From Klebsiella pneumoniae (GTDB lineage: Bacteria; Myxococcota_A; UBA9042), in the NCBI GenBank assembly GCA_945889325.1, contig CAMDBH010000007.1, forward strand, positions 16,230 to 80,229: a DNA stretch of 64,000 nt, in the 5' to 3' direction. Numbering within the stretch: the stretch's first letter is position 1; each line of letters begins with the position of its first letter. The notes beneath the pieces were generated by a model. It worked only from the letters and a program-made list of their open reading frames with translations, was not told the DNA's origin and did no database searches. Below, piece by piece: positions 45,329-54,061 of the stretch. The position numbers were made by a program, and so were the translations under genes.

Positions 45329-46135
45329 TTAGTCCGCCGCAGGCGCGGAAATTTTCCGCGGTCTCGCTACAACTGCAATTCCTATCGGTACTTGTACTGC
45401 GGTGCGCAAGGAGATTGCGCTCGCTCCGGCGTGAACTTCGAGCATCGTCGATGAACCACCATCCAAATTCAGCGCGTCGCTGAGCCCCGCGCCGCCCGTC
45501 GACTCCGAACGGCCCAGCAGGGCGGCCCATTCTTCCAACGTCAGAGCACCCGCCGAAACCGCTAAAATCACGCGATTTTGCGGGTCATTGCCGATGGCCA
45601 CCCGCCGAGCGCGGCCCGGCTTGAAATGCAGCGGCTGGCCTTGTACAACCAAGCGCGGGCCACATTCGACAGCAAATTCCAAAGCTTGTGGCGGCTGCCA
45701 TTGCCGAGCGTGCTGCAGGCCCGGCTTGCCCGCTGCGACATAGAACACGCCGTGATCGACTTTGCGCAATTTGCTCAGCTCTTTGCCGTCGCTTATCAGC
45801 AGGCCCAGCGGCTTGTACTCCGGATCGAAATAGCCACCGTTGATCGCAGCCAGTCCCGCCGATAATTGCATAAATTCAGCAGCATCGGCCAATTTCTTGC
45901 CGCCCTGTGCTGCGTCAACCACGCGCAACCGGTGCTGTTTGAGGTCAACGCGCAGCAAATGGACCGCGATGGGCTGATCGTCCAACGGCGTAAGCGTTGT
46001 GATTTTCGCAACTTCAAATCCGGGCACCGCCACGCGCCACTGCACCGGATCGTGCGTTTGATCGCGGCTGCAATGCGCCAAGCCAAGCACGACGGCAACC
46101 AGCGCGATCGGGGTCGCAGCTTTGCCTTCGATCAC
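45329..46135 (-). CDS. Phosphodiester-glycosidase-domain (NAGPA-like) lipoprotein
   Basis: 268 residues. GTG 46135 overlaps the stop of the redox-fusion gene (GTGA), so the two are translationally coupled. The signal peptide ends in the lipobox LAHC (C22). The body shows the NAGPA/DUF2233 signatures AINGGYFDPEYKPLGLLISDG and DALNLDGGSSTM. Relatives cleave N-acetylglucosamine phosphodiesters or act on exopolysaccharide. The substrate here is unknown. Its place in the run suggests work on envelope glycans. Confidence 0.85.
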   Translation of the reverse strand: MIEGKAATPIALVAVVLGLAHCSRDQTHDPVQWRVAVPGFEVAKITTLTPLDDQPIAVHLLRVDLKQHRLRVVDAAQGGKKLADAAEFMQLSAGLAAINGGYFDPEYKPLGLLISDGKELSKLRKVDHGVFYVAAGKPGLQHARQWQPPQALEFAVECGPRLVVQGQPLHFKPGRARRVAIGNDPQNRVILAVSAGALTLEEWAALLGRSESTGGAGLSDALNLDGGSSTMLEVHAGASAISLRTAVQVPIGIAVVARPRKISAPAAD

Positions 46136-48609
46136 AAAAGGCCTTTGATGGCGCTGCGCAATTTTTCCAGTTGTTCTTCAGGCTTAAAGCCGGTGTCCAT
46201 AAATTTCACCACGCCCTGACGGTCGACAATAAAGGTGGCGGGCATAGAGTACACGCCAAATTGACCCATCAATTCACTTTCTTCGTCTTGGACGATGCCC
46301 CACATGGCCTCAAAGCCCTTGGCAAATTCGACCGATTTGGCGCCTTCGCGGTCGACGCCAACTGAAATGACTTGGAATCCCTTGGCTTTATGCTCCTTGG
46401 CCAAATTGACCAGTTCCGGAAATTCCTTCTTGCACGGGCCACACCAAGAGGCAAAGAAGTTGATCAACGTCACTTTGCCTTTGAAACTCGCGCTGTTGAT
46501 CTCTGCGCCGTTGTGGTCTTTGACCTTGAACGCAGGTACCGGCTTGCCGACTTCGACCGTCTTGTTTTCAGCCACTTGTGCCGCTGTATCGGCCACGATG
46601 TTGCTGTCAGCGCAGCAGCGGAAACCCGTGGTTTGGTTGCGGTTGCCCACGCCAAAGCTGGCCGATCGCTGGTTGCAGGCCGCGCGTTCGCCGGAATTGT
46701 TGTGGCCGCCCATCAAGCCCGCGGTTTCCTTGGTCGTGCCGCTCCACTCGCCAATGTTGCCCGCTAGATCGAAAATCCCTGAAGCCGTGCGACATTTTTC
46801 CTTGACGCCCGTCTTGCCGGCTTTGCCTTTGTATTTGTCTTCTTGGTCGACACAATTGCCGACTTCATAAAACGATCCATAGGGATACATGTTGCCTTCG
46901 ACATTGTCGTCGGCAAATTGGTTGTTGGTATTTTCATCGATCGCCGGTGTCGCGGCGCAAGCGGATACCCATTCTTCCTCTGTGCAGAGGCGTTTGCCGG
47001 CTTTTTTGCATGCGCCATCGGCTTCCAACCAACTGACCTGCGCAGGTTCAACATCCGGTTTACTTAAGGCTTTTCCATCCGGCGTCAGCGATCCTTCATA
47101 CGCATCGATAAAAAACGAAGTCTTGGCCGTTTTGGCCGCGATCATGTTCTTGCCATCGGGTTTGGGCGCAATTTTTTCGGCGACAGCCGCTTGGGCCTGA
47201 CCCGTAGAATCCGGATTTTCCAAGGTCTTTTGAATGTAATATTCCAAAATCGCTGTCGATGCCGAGCCCGTGACCATGCGACCATTGATATACGTCCGCG
47301 GCGCGCCGTTGATACCAGCGCGAATCGCCAAATCGATATCCGAATTCATACGTTGCAGCACGCTTGGATCTTTGACGCATGCATCGTACTTGGCCATGTC
47401 CAAGCCCAAGCCTTCGGCATAACCGCGGTTGTCCTCCGGTGAAAGTTTGGGCTGCTCGGCATACAACTTATCGTGCATTTGCCAGAACTTGCCTTGGCGC
47501 CCGGCGCAAATGCCCGTGATCGACGCGTTGCAGGCGTTGGGATGCTTGTCGTAACCCGCCATGTACTTGTTGCAAATCGGGTTCATCGGAAAATGCTTCA
47601 TGACAAAGCGGACTTTGTCCTTGTATTTCTCCTCAAGTGGTTTCATTTGCAGCGCGAGGAATTTGCAGTACGGACATTCAAAATCCGAATATTTCACTAC
47701 AGTTACCTTAGCATTTGGATTGCCTTCGATGTAGTCCTGATCGTCTAACGGCGTGATGTAAAATGTGTAGCCGTCCTCGGTCTTTTTGCCTGAAGGAACA
47801 CCGGCTTTGGCGTCGATCACCGGCGCGGGTTTGGCGGCTTCCGCTGGCGCGTCGGGCGCTTTGGCGCTGGCGGCGGCGGCAGGGGCTGCGTTGGCCGGCG
47901 CAGCGCTATCGGGAGCGGCGGCGGGCGCATCGCCAGCAGCAAATTGTTTTTCGATCAGGCCCTTGTACTCTTGTTCCATGCGAAATTTGGTCGCGTCATA
48001 GGCCCACCACGACACGCCGCCCGCGATCACCAAGACGCCGATCGAGATCGGCAGCGGTTCTTTCATCGCGCTGGCCGCATCGAGCGCGCCCGTGATCGCT
48101 TTGGCGACGGTTTTGGGTCCAGCCGTGATCGCAAGCGCCGTAATGCCAAAGTTGACCACGTACAAGCTGATACAATAGATGCAATAAGCTTCTATTTTTG
48201 CAGTGGAATACCAGATGAGGCCCAGCGACATGATGCTGGTCAACAAGCCGATGCCAGCCACCGAATTCAGCGCTGCGACGCCATGTTCGCGCGCGGTCTT
48301 GTCCGTCGACTGGCAGCCGCGCACCGCGACAATGCTGAGGAAAAACATCACCGCATACGTCGGAATGCCGTACAAGCTGATGGGAATGCCGAACAATTCC
48401 GACCACCCGGACACGTTGACCTTGTCGCAGTTGATGGCACCGCCCAAGTTGCAACTGGAGATGTAGCTGGGATCGAGCGAAATGTGCAGCTTGTGCCGCA
48501 CCAAATAGATCGACACGCCGATGCCAACCAGACACAGCGCCATAATTGCTTGAAGAATACCGGGCTTGGCCGGCAGATTGTCGTGGGTTGCAGCAGCAGG
48601 GGTGGCCAT
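46132..48609 (-). CDS. Four-domain fusion: VKOR, DsbA-like, FGE/SUMF1-like and TlpA-like
   Basis: 825 residues. Residues 15-200 are a multi-helix VKOR membrane domain with C53 and C61 (SSCNLGGAINCDK) and the CxxC pair C143-I-Y-C146, which pass electrons to quinone. An Ala/Pro linker (222-275) leads to a DsbA-like thioredoxin fold with C312-P-Y-C315 and cis-proline NGAPRTY. Residues 490-667 resemble formylglycine-generating-enzyme/SUMF1 folds (GKRLCTEEEWVSAC, FDLAGNIGEWSG, TGFRCC). Residues 685-825 are a TlpA/ResA-like thioredoxin with C723-G-P-C726 and MPATFIV. It should make or shuffle disulphides outside the cytoplasm. GGAGC precedes ATG 48609. VKOR-thioredoxin fusions are known; I know of no description of this four-part form. 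Confidence 0.9.
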   Translation of the reverse strand: MATPAAATHDNLPAKPGILQAIMALCLVGIGVSIYLVRHKLHISLDPSYISSCNLGGAINCDKVNVSGWSELFGIPISLYGIPTYAVMFFLSIVAVRGCQSTDKTAREHGVAALNSVAGIGLLTSIMSLGLIWYSTAKIEAYCIYCISLYVVNFGITALAITAGPKTVAKAITGALDAASAMKEPLPISIGVLVIAGGVSWWAYDATKFRMEQEYKGLIEKQFAAGDAPAAAPDSAAPANAAPAAAASAKAPDAPAEAAKPAPVIDAKAGVPSGKKTEDGYTFYITPLDDQDYIEGNPNAKVTVVKYSDFECPYCKFLALQMKPLEEKYKDKVRFVMKHFPMNPICNKYMAGYDKHPNACNASITGICAGRQGKFWQMHDKLYAEQPKLSPEDNRGYAEGLGLDMAKYDACVKDPSVLQRMNSDIDLAIRAGINGAPRTYINGRMVTGSASTAILEYYIQKTLENPDSTGQAQAAVAEKIAPKPDGKNMIAAKTAKTSFFIDAYEGSLTPDGKALSKPDVEPAQVSWLEADGACKKAGKRLCTEEEWVSACAATPAIDENTNNQFADDNVEGNMYPYGSFYEVGNCVDQEDKYKGKAGKTGVKEKCRTASGIFDLAGNIGEWSGTTKETAGLMGGHNNSGERAACNQRSASFGVGNRNQTTGFRCCADSNIVADTAAQVAENKTVEVGKPVPAFKVKDHNGAEINSASFKGKVTLINFFASWCGPCKKEFPELVNLAKEHKAKGFQVISVGVDREGAKSVEFAKGFEAMWGIVQDEESELMGQFGVYSMPATFIVDRQGVVKFMDTGFKPEEQLEKLRSAIKGLL

Positions 48610-48842
48610 TTACAGCTCCAAAATCGGTTCAGGGGTCAGGGTTGTTTGGGGCAAAAGGGCAAAAGCGCACAAGGCGCGCGCTAAGATAGGGCGTTTTCTC
48701 CGGCGCGCAAGCGCGTAGCCCGCAAAAAAGTGCCCGACGGCAAAATTTCGCCGCTTGCGGTATTTATTCCGCGGCGCGATTTGCACCCGCGCTTGTCACT
48801 CGACGATGATGCGCTGCCGCTGCCGCGGCTGAGGCACCCGCA
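48610..48842. other. Divergent intergenic region, possible short ORF
   Basis: This gap separates the minus-strand redox fusion from plus-strand trmFO, so it must carry both promoters; none is clear. A 38-codon frame from GTG 48730 to TGA 48846 (LAVFIPRRDLHPRLSLDDD) overlaps the trmFO start as GTGA. It could be a tiny coupled leader gene or chance. Confidence 0.3.
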
Positions 48843-50201
48843 GTGATCGACCTTGCCGCGACTGAATTTGTGCCACAAGTGCTGGTGATCGGTGGCGGTT
48901 TGGCTGGCTGCGAGTGCGCGTGGCAGTTGGCGCAGCGCGGGATCCGCGTGCAACTGCACGAAATGAAGCCGCACAAGCGCACGGCCGCCCAGATCACAGA
49001 TCATTTTGCTGAACTCGTGTGCAGCAATTCTTTCCGCAGCGACAATCCGCTCAATGCAGTTGGGCTAATTCATGAAGAATTACGCAAACTTGGATCACTA
49101 ATCCTGCAAATCGCCGACAAGCACCGCGTACCTGCTGGCGATGCGCTGGCCGTCGATCGGCTTCTGTTTGCCCAGGACATTGAATTACATTTGCGCAACC
49201 ATGCGCTGATCCGCATTGTCCATGGTGAAATCGAGCAACTGCCGCTGGATCAGGGCATTCCCATCGTGATCGCCACAGGGCCGCTGACCAGCGACGCGCT
49301 GGCTGCGCAGATCGTAGCGCTGACAGGTCAAGAACGATTGGCGTTTTACGACGCGATCGCGCCGATCGTCGCCGCTGAAAGTATTGATCTTACACAAGCT
49401 TTTTACGCCTCGCGCTGGGGCAAAGGCGACGGCGACGACTACATCAACTGCCCGATGGACAAGCCGCAATATCTCGCTTTTATTGATGCTTTGCTCGGCG
49501 CTGAAAAACTGCCGCTGCAAGATTTTGAAAAAGGCGTGCAGTATTTCCAAGGCTGTCAGCCCGTTGAAGTCATTGCCGAATCTGGACCCAAAAGCCTGCG
49601 CTTTGGGCCCATGAAGCCAACGGGTTTAGACGATCCGCGCACAGGCAAATGGGCCTATGCGGTGGTGCAACTGCGGGCCGAAAACCGCCACAAGACCGCC
49701 TACAACTTGGTGGGATTTCAAACGAAAATGCGGCAAGGCGAGCAGAAGCGCGTGCTGTCGACGATTCCCGGCTTGGAAAATGCCGAGTTCCTGCGCTACG
49801 GCAGCGTCCACCGCAATACTTTTTTGGACAGCCCGCGCTTGCTCGATGGCTACATGCACCTGAAATCGCAAAGTAACATCATTTTTGCCGGCCAGATCAC
49901 CGGCGTGGAAGGTTACGTCGAATCAACCGCGTCGGGATTTTGGGTTGGACTGTCGCTGGCGGCGCAGATACTAGAGCGCCAACTGCCGTTGCCGCCTGAG
50001 ACTTGTGCGCTCGGGGCCATGATCGCGCATGTGATCGACGTGTCGAACCCAAAATTTCAGCCGTCCAACATCCATTTTGGGCTGTTTCCGCCCCTGCCCG
50101 TAACCTCTGGAAAACGCACGAACAAGGCCGACCGCAAGCAGGCCATGCTCGACCGCGCGCGCAGCGATTTTGCGCCGTGGCTGCACATCGCCTGTGGATA
50201 A
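48843..50201 (+). CDS. trmFO: Methylenetetrahydrofolate-tRNA (uracil-5-)-methyltransferase TrmFO
   Basis: TrmFO makes ribothymidine at position 54 of tRNA using methylene-folate and FADH2, replacing the SAM-dependent TrmA. The 452-residue protein begins with the FAD motif VLVIGGGLAGCECAW. It has the conserved cysteine block LVCSNSFRSDNPLNAVG, the CPMDKPQY segment, FQGCQPVEV, LRFGPMKP, and the C-terminal FAD contact QITGVEGYVESTASG. The length is normal. The GTG start at 48843 is the family start. Two DnaA boxes overlap its stop codon. Confidence 0.96.
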   Translation: MIDLAATEFVPQVLVIGGGLAGCECAWQLAQRGIRVQLHEMKPHKRTAAQITDHFAELVCSNSFRSDNPLNAVGLIHEELRKLGSLILQIADKHRVPAGDALAVDRLLFAQDIELHLRNHALIRIVHGEIEQLPLDQGIPIVIATGPLTSDALAAQIVALTGQERLAFYDAIAPIVAAESIDLTQAFYASRWGKGDGDDYINCPMDKPQYLAFIDALLGAEKLPLQDFEKGVQYFQGCQPVEVIAESGPKSLRFGPMKPTGLDDPRTGKWAYAVVQLRAENRHKTAYNLVGFQTKMRQGEQKRVLSTIPGLENAEFLRYGSVHRNTFLDSPRLLDGYMHLKSQSNIIFAGQITGVEGYVESTASGFWVGLSLAAQILERQLPLPPETCALGAMIAHVIDVSNPKFQPSNIHFGLFPPLPVTSGKRTNKADRKQAMLDRARSDFAPWLHIACG

Positions 50202-50216
50202 CTCCTGTGGATAACT
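50191..50216. repeat. 13-bp tandem duplication containing two perfect DnaA boxes
   Basis: CCTGTGGATAACT occurs twice in a row (50191-50203 and 50204-50216). Each copy contains TGTGGATAA, the reverse complement of the consensus DnaA box TTATCCACA. The first box includes the TAA of trmFO. The following 185 bases up to the next gene hold no other clear signal. Confidence 0.75.
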
Positions 50217-50400
50217 CGGATTCGTTCGCTGTTTCGATCCCTTGCGATCGCGGCTAGATCCTCATTCCGTAAGCACTTTTTTGACATTCAACGCTTTCAA
50301 GCACTTGCGCGCATTCGCTTGACCGCGGTGGTGGGCAAAGTTACCTGCCAAGCGCAAACAATTCAGCCGGGGCGCTGAATTGGCAACGTTGCGGGGCGAG

Positions 50401-51264
50401 ATGGCTTTTCAGGCGACAGGACCGATTTTGGGGGGCGCGCGGCAGAAACCGCGCAAACGCAATATTTGGCAAATACTTGGTATTTGCGGCATTTTTGCCG
50501 GAGCTGGCTGGCTCTGGATCAACGTCATTGGCAAAGACCTCGATAACGGCGCACACATTCACGTCAAACACGCCGATGAAGCAACACCTGTAGCCGTGGC
50601 CACTGAACCCACTGTATTTGTTGGTAAATTGGGTGCATTGCCCGGCGGCCCAGCTGCGGCGATTCTGCCGGGAAAACTCAGCAATAGCAATGGATTAGAT
50701 CCGGTAGCGCACGCGCTGTTGTCCGCGGCCCGCGACCAACTCGCGCGCAAAGTCGAAGCGACAACGGCCCTGAGTGAGGACCCGCGGGCGATCAAGGGCA
50801 ATAGCGTCGACCTGCTCGATCGCGGTTTGGGCGACCTGTTGCCTCTGCGCGCGGCGCTTCTGCGGCACAGAACGCGCGATCCGCGACTCTACGGTCTGGC
50901 GCAGAAGCCCACGCACACACTCGATGAGCGGCACCGCGCGTTGACCATTGAAAATGTGGCGATTTTTCTAAAGTCGCTGGCGCAATCGCTGGACGTAACG
51001 GTCGATTCACTTGAAACCGGTGATCTGGTGCTGCTGGAACGCCGGCATGGGCAAAGGCGGTTGATTTTGGGGGTTGTGACCGATGTGGTGGATCAAGCCA
51101 ATCAGGCGCAGGTGGTGACGCTGGATCCGGCGGATAGGATGGCTCGCGAGCAGAATCCGCTTAGAAATTATGAGATTAGACAGCATTTTCGGTTGCACGC
51201 GGCGGATGTGTCTAGGATCAGACTTCTCTTGGATTTGCCGGTTGCGCGGGGCGCGCTGCTTTAG
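50401..51264 (+). CDS. Single-pass membrane protein, possibly DUF1287-like at the C-terminus
   Basis: About 287 residues. A basic N-terminus precedes one membrane helix (WQILGICGIFAGAGWLWI), with the rest outside. Residues 200-280 (SLETGDLVLLERRHGQRR, LILGVVTDVVDQA, then LRNYEIRQHFRL) have the layout of DUF1287, an uncharacterised NlpC/P60-like fold, but I do not see the usual catalytic Cys/His pair. I preferred ATG 50401 (GGGGCGAG upstream) over TTG 50380. No clear partner flanks it. Confidence 0.6.
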   Translation: MAFQATGPILGGARQKPRKRNIWQILGICGIFAGAGWLWINVIGKDLDNGAHIHVKHADEATPVAVATEPTVFVGKLGALPGGPAAAILPGKLSNSNGLDPVAHALLSAARDQLARKVEATTALSEDPRAIKGNSVDLLDRGLGDLLPLRAALLRHRTRDPRLYGLAQKPTHTLDERHRALTIENVAIFLKSLAQSLDVTVDSLETGDLVLLERRHGQRRLILGVVTDVVDQANQAQVVTLDPADRMAREQNPLRNYEIRQHFRLHAADVSRIRLLLDLPVARGALL

Positions 51265-51834
51265 CCCTACGGGCGGGTTTTGCCTGCGGCGGGCTTTGCG
51301 CGCCTAGCGGCACCGCTTCCAATTGCACAGGATCATTTTGCGCCTCCGGCGCGGGGGATTAACACACCTTTACCTTGGTCAGGTTCCGCCTGACGGCGGC
51401 CAAGCGGCGTTCTACGCGACGCCCCTTGAAACCCCCGCGTTTTTGCGCAGTTACAAAAAAGTGGGCTTACAAGACGGGCGACGCCGGTGAACGATTGCGC
51501 TGCGCGCAGTCGTCGTTCGGCTGGGGAAGACAGGGATTTTTCGACTTTGTCCTCCGAGATCGCGAAAACGCGCAACGGCGTCTCGGTCTCAAGCAATTCG
51601 CTGCCGCGAATGGTTGGAGGTGGGATGCTGCGCGAGGAGTTTTGGCGCAAGGCGAAGTGCCGCTGCGCGGTTTCTAGTTAGAGATGCAGCATGCCGCCGC
51701 GGTCGGCACCCTCGATGGACGAAACAGCAGTGCGGCAGGCTGCATGCAGGCCGCGGATGCGGGCTGCCGCGGGGGTTTGGGGGCGGCGCGCCCCCAAGTT
51801 TCTATATAGCGGTAAAAGGCTTTTTCACACGCTC
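51265..51834. other. 570-bp gap without a convincing gene
   Basis: Several short frames on both strands show no family features. A perfect stem TTGGGGGCG-GCG-CGCCCCCAA lies at 51777-51797. The 15-mer AAAAGGCTTTTTCAC at 51814-51828 is the exact reverse complement of 8498-8512; both lie just past the end of a PIN toxin gene. Confidence 0.5.
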
Positions 51835-52275
51835 TCACCCACCCTTGAGAAAATCCGCACCGGCAACAAAGACTTCGGGTGAAACGACCCAATCGGGAAA
51901 AGCCCGCGCCAACTTGCCATCGTCCGAAACCACCACGGCACCGCGCTTTTGGGCCAAAGCGACGAAAAGTGTATCGTAAACCGGATGTCCAGCGGCGGCG
52001 GCGAGATCGAGCGCCGCGTGCCACAACTCGCCTGACGACGCGTATTGGTCGACAAGGCCGTCGGCTCGCTGCAAGGCCGTGTGGGCGAACTCGATGGAAA
52101 CATGGCGCTGTCGCACCCACTGCCACACGACATTGGCCAGTTCGGCGCGCAGGGAATCGGGCGCGTACAGCGGCCGGGCGGCTGCGAGCGCCGCCAGTGC
52201 CGCCTCCCGCCGATTGGTGACGCCCAACAGCGCGTAAGCAAACAGCATCGTGTCGATGACTGCGGGTGCCGGCAT
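51835..52275 (-). CDS. PIN-domain toxin (FitB/VapC-like)
   Basis: A 146-residue PIN ribonuclease. The acids fit the family: VIDTMLFAYA at the start, AELANVVWQW, PVYDTLFVAL and VVSDDGKLARAF. The ATG at 52275 shares one base with the antitoxin stop (TAATG), so translation is coupled. The pair appears intact. RNA target unknown. Confidence 0.88.
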   Translation of the reverse strand: MPAPAVIDTMLFAYALLGVTNRREAALAALAAARPLYAPDSLRAELANVVWQWVRQRHVSIEFAHTALQRADGLVDQYASSGELWHAALDLAAAAGHPVYDTLFVALAQKRGAVVVSDDGKLARAFPDWVVSPEVFVAGADFLKGG

Positions 52276-52499
52276 TATTTGCGGCCCTCTTCGCGCCACT
52301 GGCGGATTTCCGCTGTTGTAGCAGATGGTTGTGTGTCCCATGATGCGCGCACTGCCGCGACAAGCGTCGGGCGGTCGGCGTAGGTCGTTTGCAACAAATG
52401 CCGCAATTCTTCCGACATCGAGCGCTGATGCCGCTGCGCCGCCGCTTTCAAGCGCTCGACAATGGCTTGGGGGACATCGCGTACGGTTAGACTAGCCAT
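52275..52499 (-). CDS. Ribbon-helix-helix antitoxin (FitA-like)
   Basis: A 74-residue antitoxin. The start is ATG 52499 with GAGGAA 5 bases upstream. The N-terminal MASLTVRDVPQAIVERLKAA and RSMSEELRHLL form a ribbon-helix-helix, and the polar tail (TAEIRQWREEGRK) would contact the PIN toxin. Such proteins repress their own operon, here through the phased repeats just upstream. Confidence 0.87.
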   Translation of the reverse strand: MASLTVRDVPQAIVERLKAAAQRHQRSMSEELRHLLQTTYADRPTLVAAVRASWDTQPSATTAEIRQWREEGRK

Positions 52500-52509
52500 C
52501 GAATTCCTC

Positions 52510-52548
52510 TGCTTGCAGGGTACAAGCAGATGCAAGCAATTGCAAGCA
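52510..52548 (-). promoter_or_regulatory. Phased operator of the FitAB-like operon
   Basis: Three direct repeats, TACAAGCAGA, TGCAAGCAAT and TGCAAGCACG, follow each other at exactly 10 bp (from 52521), one turn of DNA. An inverted copy, TGCTTGCA, precedes them (52510-52517). They lie 11-49 bases upstream of the antitoxin ATG. This is the spacing expected for cooperative RHH dimers. Confidence 0.7.
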
Positions 52549-52714
52549 CGAGATTGCGCCGGTCGCATCGGCCCAAAACGGTCGTCCGCGCAAGCAGGGG
52601 GCGCAGCTTCCGACAACAACAGGATGATTTGATGTTTTTCACAGTGACCGCTTTCAGCGGACGAATTTTTTCCACCGCTTGCCGTAATTGCGCCGCTAAC
52701 CTACGCTCCTCCCC

Positions 52715-54061
52715 ATGGCCCTACCCCTGTCACCCAACACATTGAGCGTAACTGGACTGAACGAACGCGTGCGGGCGCTGGTGCAGCCGCTCGGTGAAGT
52801 GCGCGTGCAAGGCGAGGTCAGTGGCGCGCGACCGTCAAGTGGGCATCTTTATTTCGATCTAAAGGATGCCACGTCCAAGATTCGCGTGACGGTTTGGCGG
52901 TCGGCGCTCGGGCGCATTGCGCTGCAGGTCAAGGACGGGATGCAGGTTGTCTGCATCGGCAAGCTGGATGTTTGGGTGGCGGGTGGCAGTTACGCGTTGA
53001 GCGCCACCCAAATTGAGTCGGCGGGTATTGGGGCGCTGTTTGCGGCGCTGCAGGTGCTCAAGGAAAAGCTGAGTGCGGAAGGCGTTTTTGCCGCCGAACG
53101 CAAGAAGGAGCTGGTTTTTTTGCCCAAGGCCGTGGGCATTGTCACGTCGCCGACCGGGGCGGCGTTGCGCGATATGTTGCGGATTTTACGCGATCGCTTT
53201 CCGATTCAAGTCTACTTCGTCGCCGCCAAAGTGCAGGGTGAAGGCGCCGCCGAAAGCATCGCCCAAGGCATTGAATGGTTGGATAAAAGTGGCCTGTGCG
53301 ATGTCATCATCGCGGGGCGCGGCGGCGGATCGCTGGAAGATTTATGGGCATTTAATGAAGAACGCCTTGTCCGCGCGTTTGCCGCCTGCCGCACACCGAT
53401 TGTCAGCGCCGTAGGCCATGAAACGGATACACTTTTGACCGATTTTGCCGCCGATGTGCGCGCGCCGACACCGACGGCCGCGGCTGAAATGGTGGTGCCG
53501 CAAATCTATGATTTGCTTGCGACTTTGGCCCAACAACGCCAGCGCATGCAGCTTGTGCTGCAACGGCTGCTGGTGAGTGAGCGCCGGCATTTGGCGCAAC
53601 TGACGCTGCGGCTGGGCGATGGCGGGCAGATTTGCGGGCATCGTTCGATCCAGTTGGACGACTTGCAGAGGCGACTGCAACACGCGGCGACGCGGCAATT
53701 TTCAAATAAACACAAGCTATTGGGGCAACTGCGCACGCGGCTGTACGCGGCGCATCCGCTGCGCAGGCTGGGGCAGCAGCAGCGCAACCTCGATGCTTTG
53801 CAAAGCCGTTTGGCCCATTTGGGCGCGGCGCTGCTCCAGCGGCGTCGCGAACGCTTGACGCGCGCCACAGGCCTGTTGCAGGCGCTTAGCCCGCGCGCGG
53901 CGCTTGGGCGCGGCTACGGCATCGTGCGCCGCGCGGGCAGCGGCAAGGCGCTGCAAAGTGTCGCGGGCGTTGCCGTAGGTGCGGTGATTGAAGTGCTTTT
54001 GCACGATGGCGCGTTGGATTGTACGGTCGATGGCGTTCAGGTGGCGGTCGCGGCGCAGTGA
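52715..54061 (+). CDS. xseA: Exodeoxyribonuclease VII large subunit
   Basis: XseA is the catalytic subunit that degrades single-stranded DNA. The 448-residue protein has the N-terminal OB fold (VRVQGEVSGARPSSGHLYFDLKD in two strands), the catalytic domain motifs KAVGIVTSPTGAALRDML, VIIAGRGGGSLEDLWAFN and PIVSAVGHETDTLLTDFAAD, and a long coiled coil followed by ARGYGIVR-like GRGYGIVRRA near the end. No xseB follows, so the small subunit must be encoded elsewhere. The stop abuts the stop of the convergent lipoprotein gene. Confidence 0.96.
   Translation: MALPLSPNTLSVTGLNERVRALVQPLGEVRVQGEVSGARPSSGHLYFDLKDATSKIRVTVWRSALGRIALQVKDGMQVVCIGKLDVWVAGGSYALSATQIESAGIGALFAALQVLKEKLSAEGVFAAERKKELVFLPKAVGIVTSPTGAALRDMLRILRDRFPIQVYFVAAKVQGEGAAESIAQGIEWLDKSGLCDVIIAGRGGGSLEDLWAFNEERLVRAFAACRTPIVSAVGHETDTLLTDFAADVRAPTPTAAAEMVVPQIYDLLATLAQQRQRMQLVLQRLLVSERRHLAQLTLRLGDGGQICGHRSIQLDDLQRRLQHAATRQFSNKHKLLGQLRTRLYAAHPLRRLGQQQRNLDALQSRLAHLGAALLQRRRERLTRATGLLQALSPRAALGRGYGIVRRAGSGKALQSVAGVAVGAVIEVLLHDGALDCTVDGVQVAVAAQ

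Noticed and set aside
48843..50400. Replication origin near the DnaA boxes
   Set aside because: Only two boxes, no AT-rich unwinding region and no dnaA, dnaN or parAB genes nearby.
51375..51677. 100-codon plus-strand frame in the 51.3-51.8 kb gap
   Set aside because: Arg-rich composition, no ribosome-binding site, and overlapping frames of similar length on both strands; no evidence of coding.
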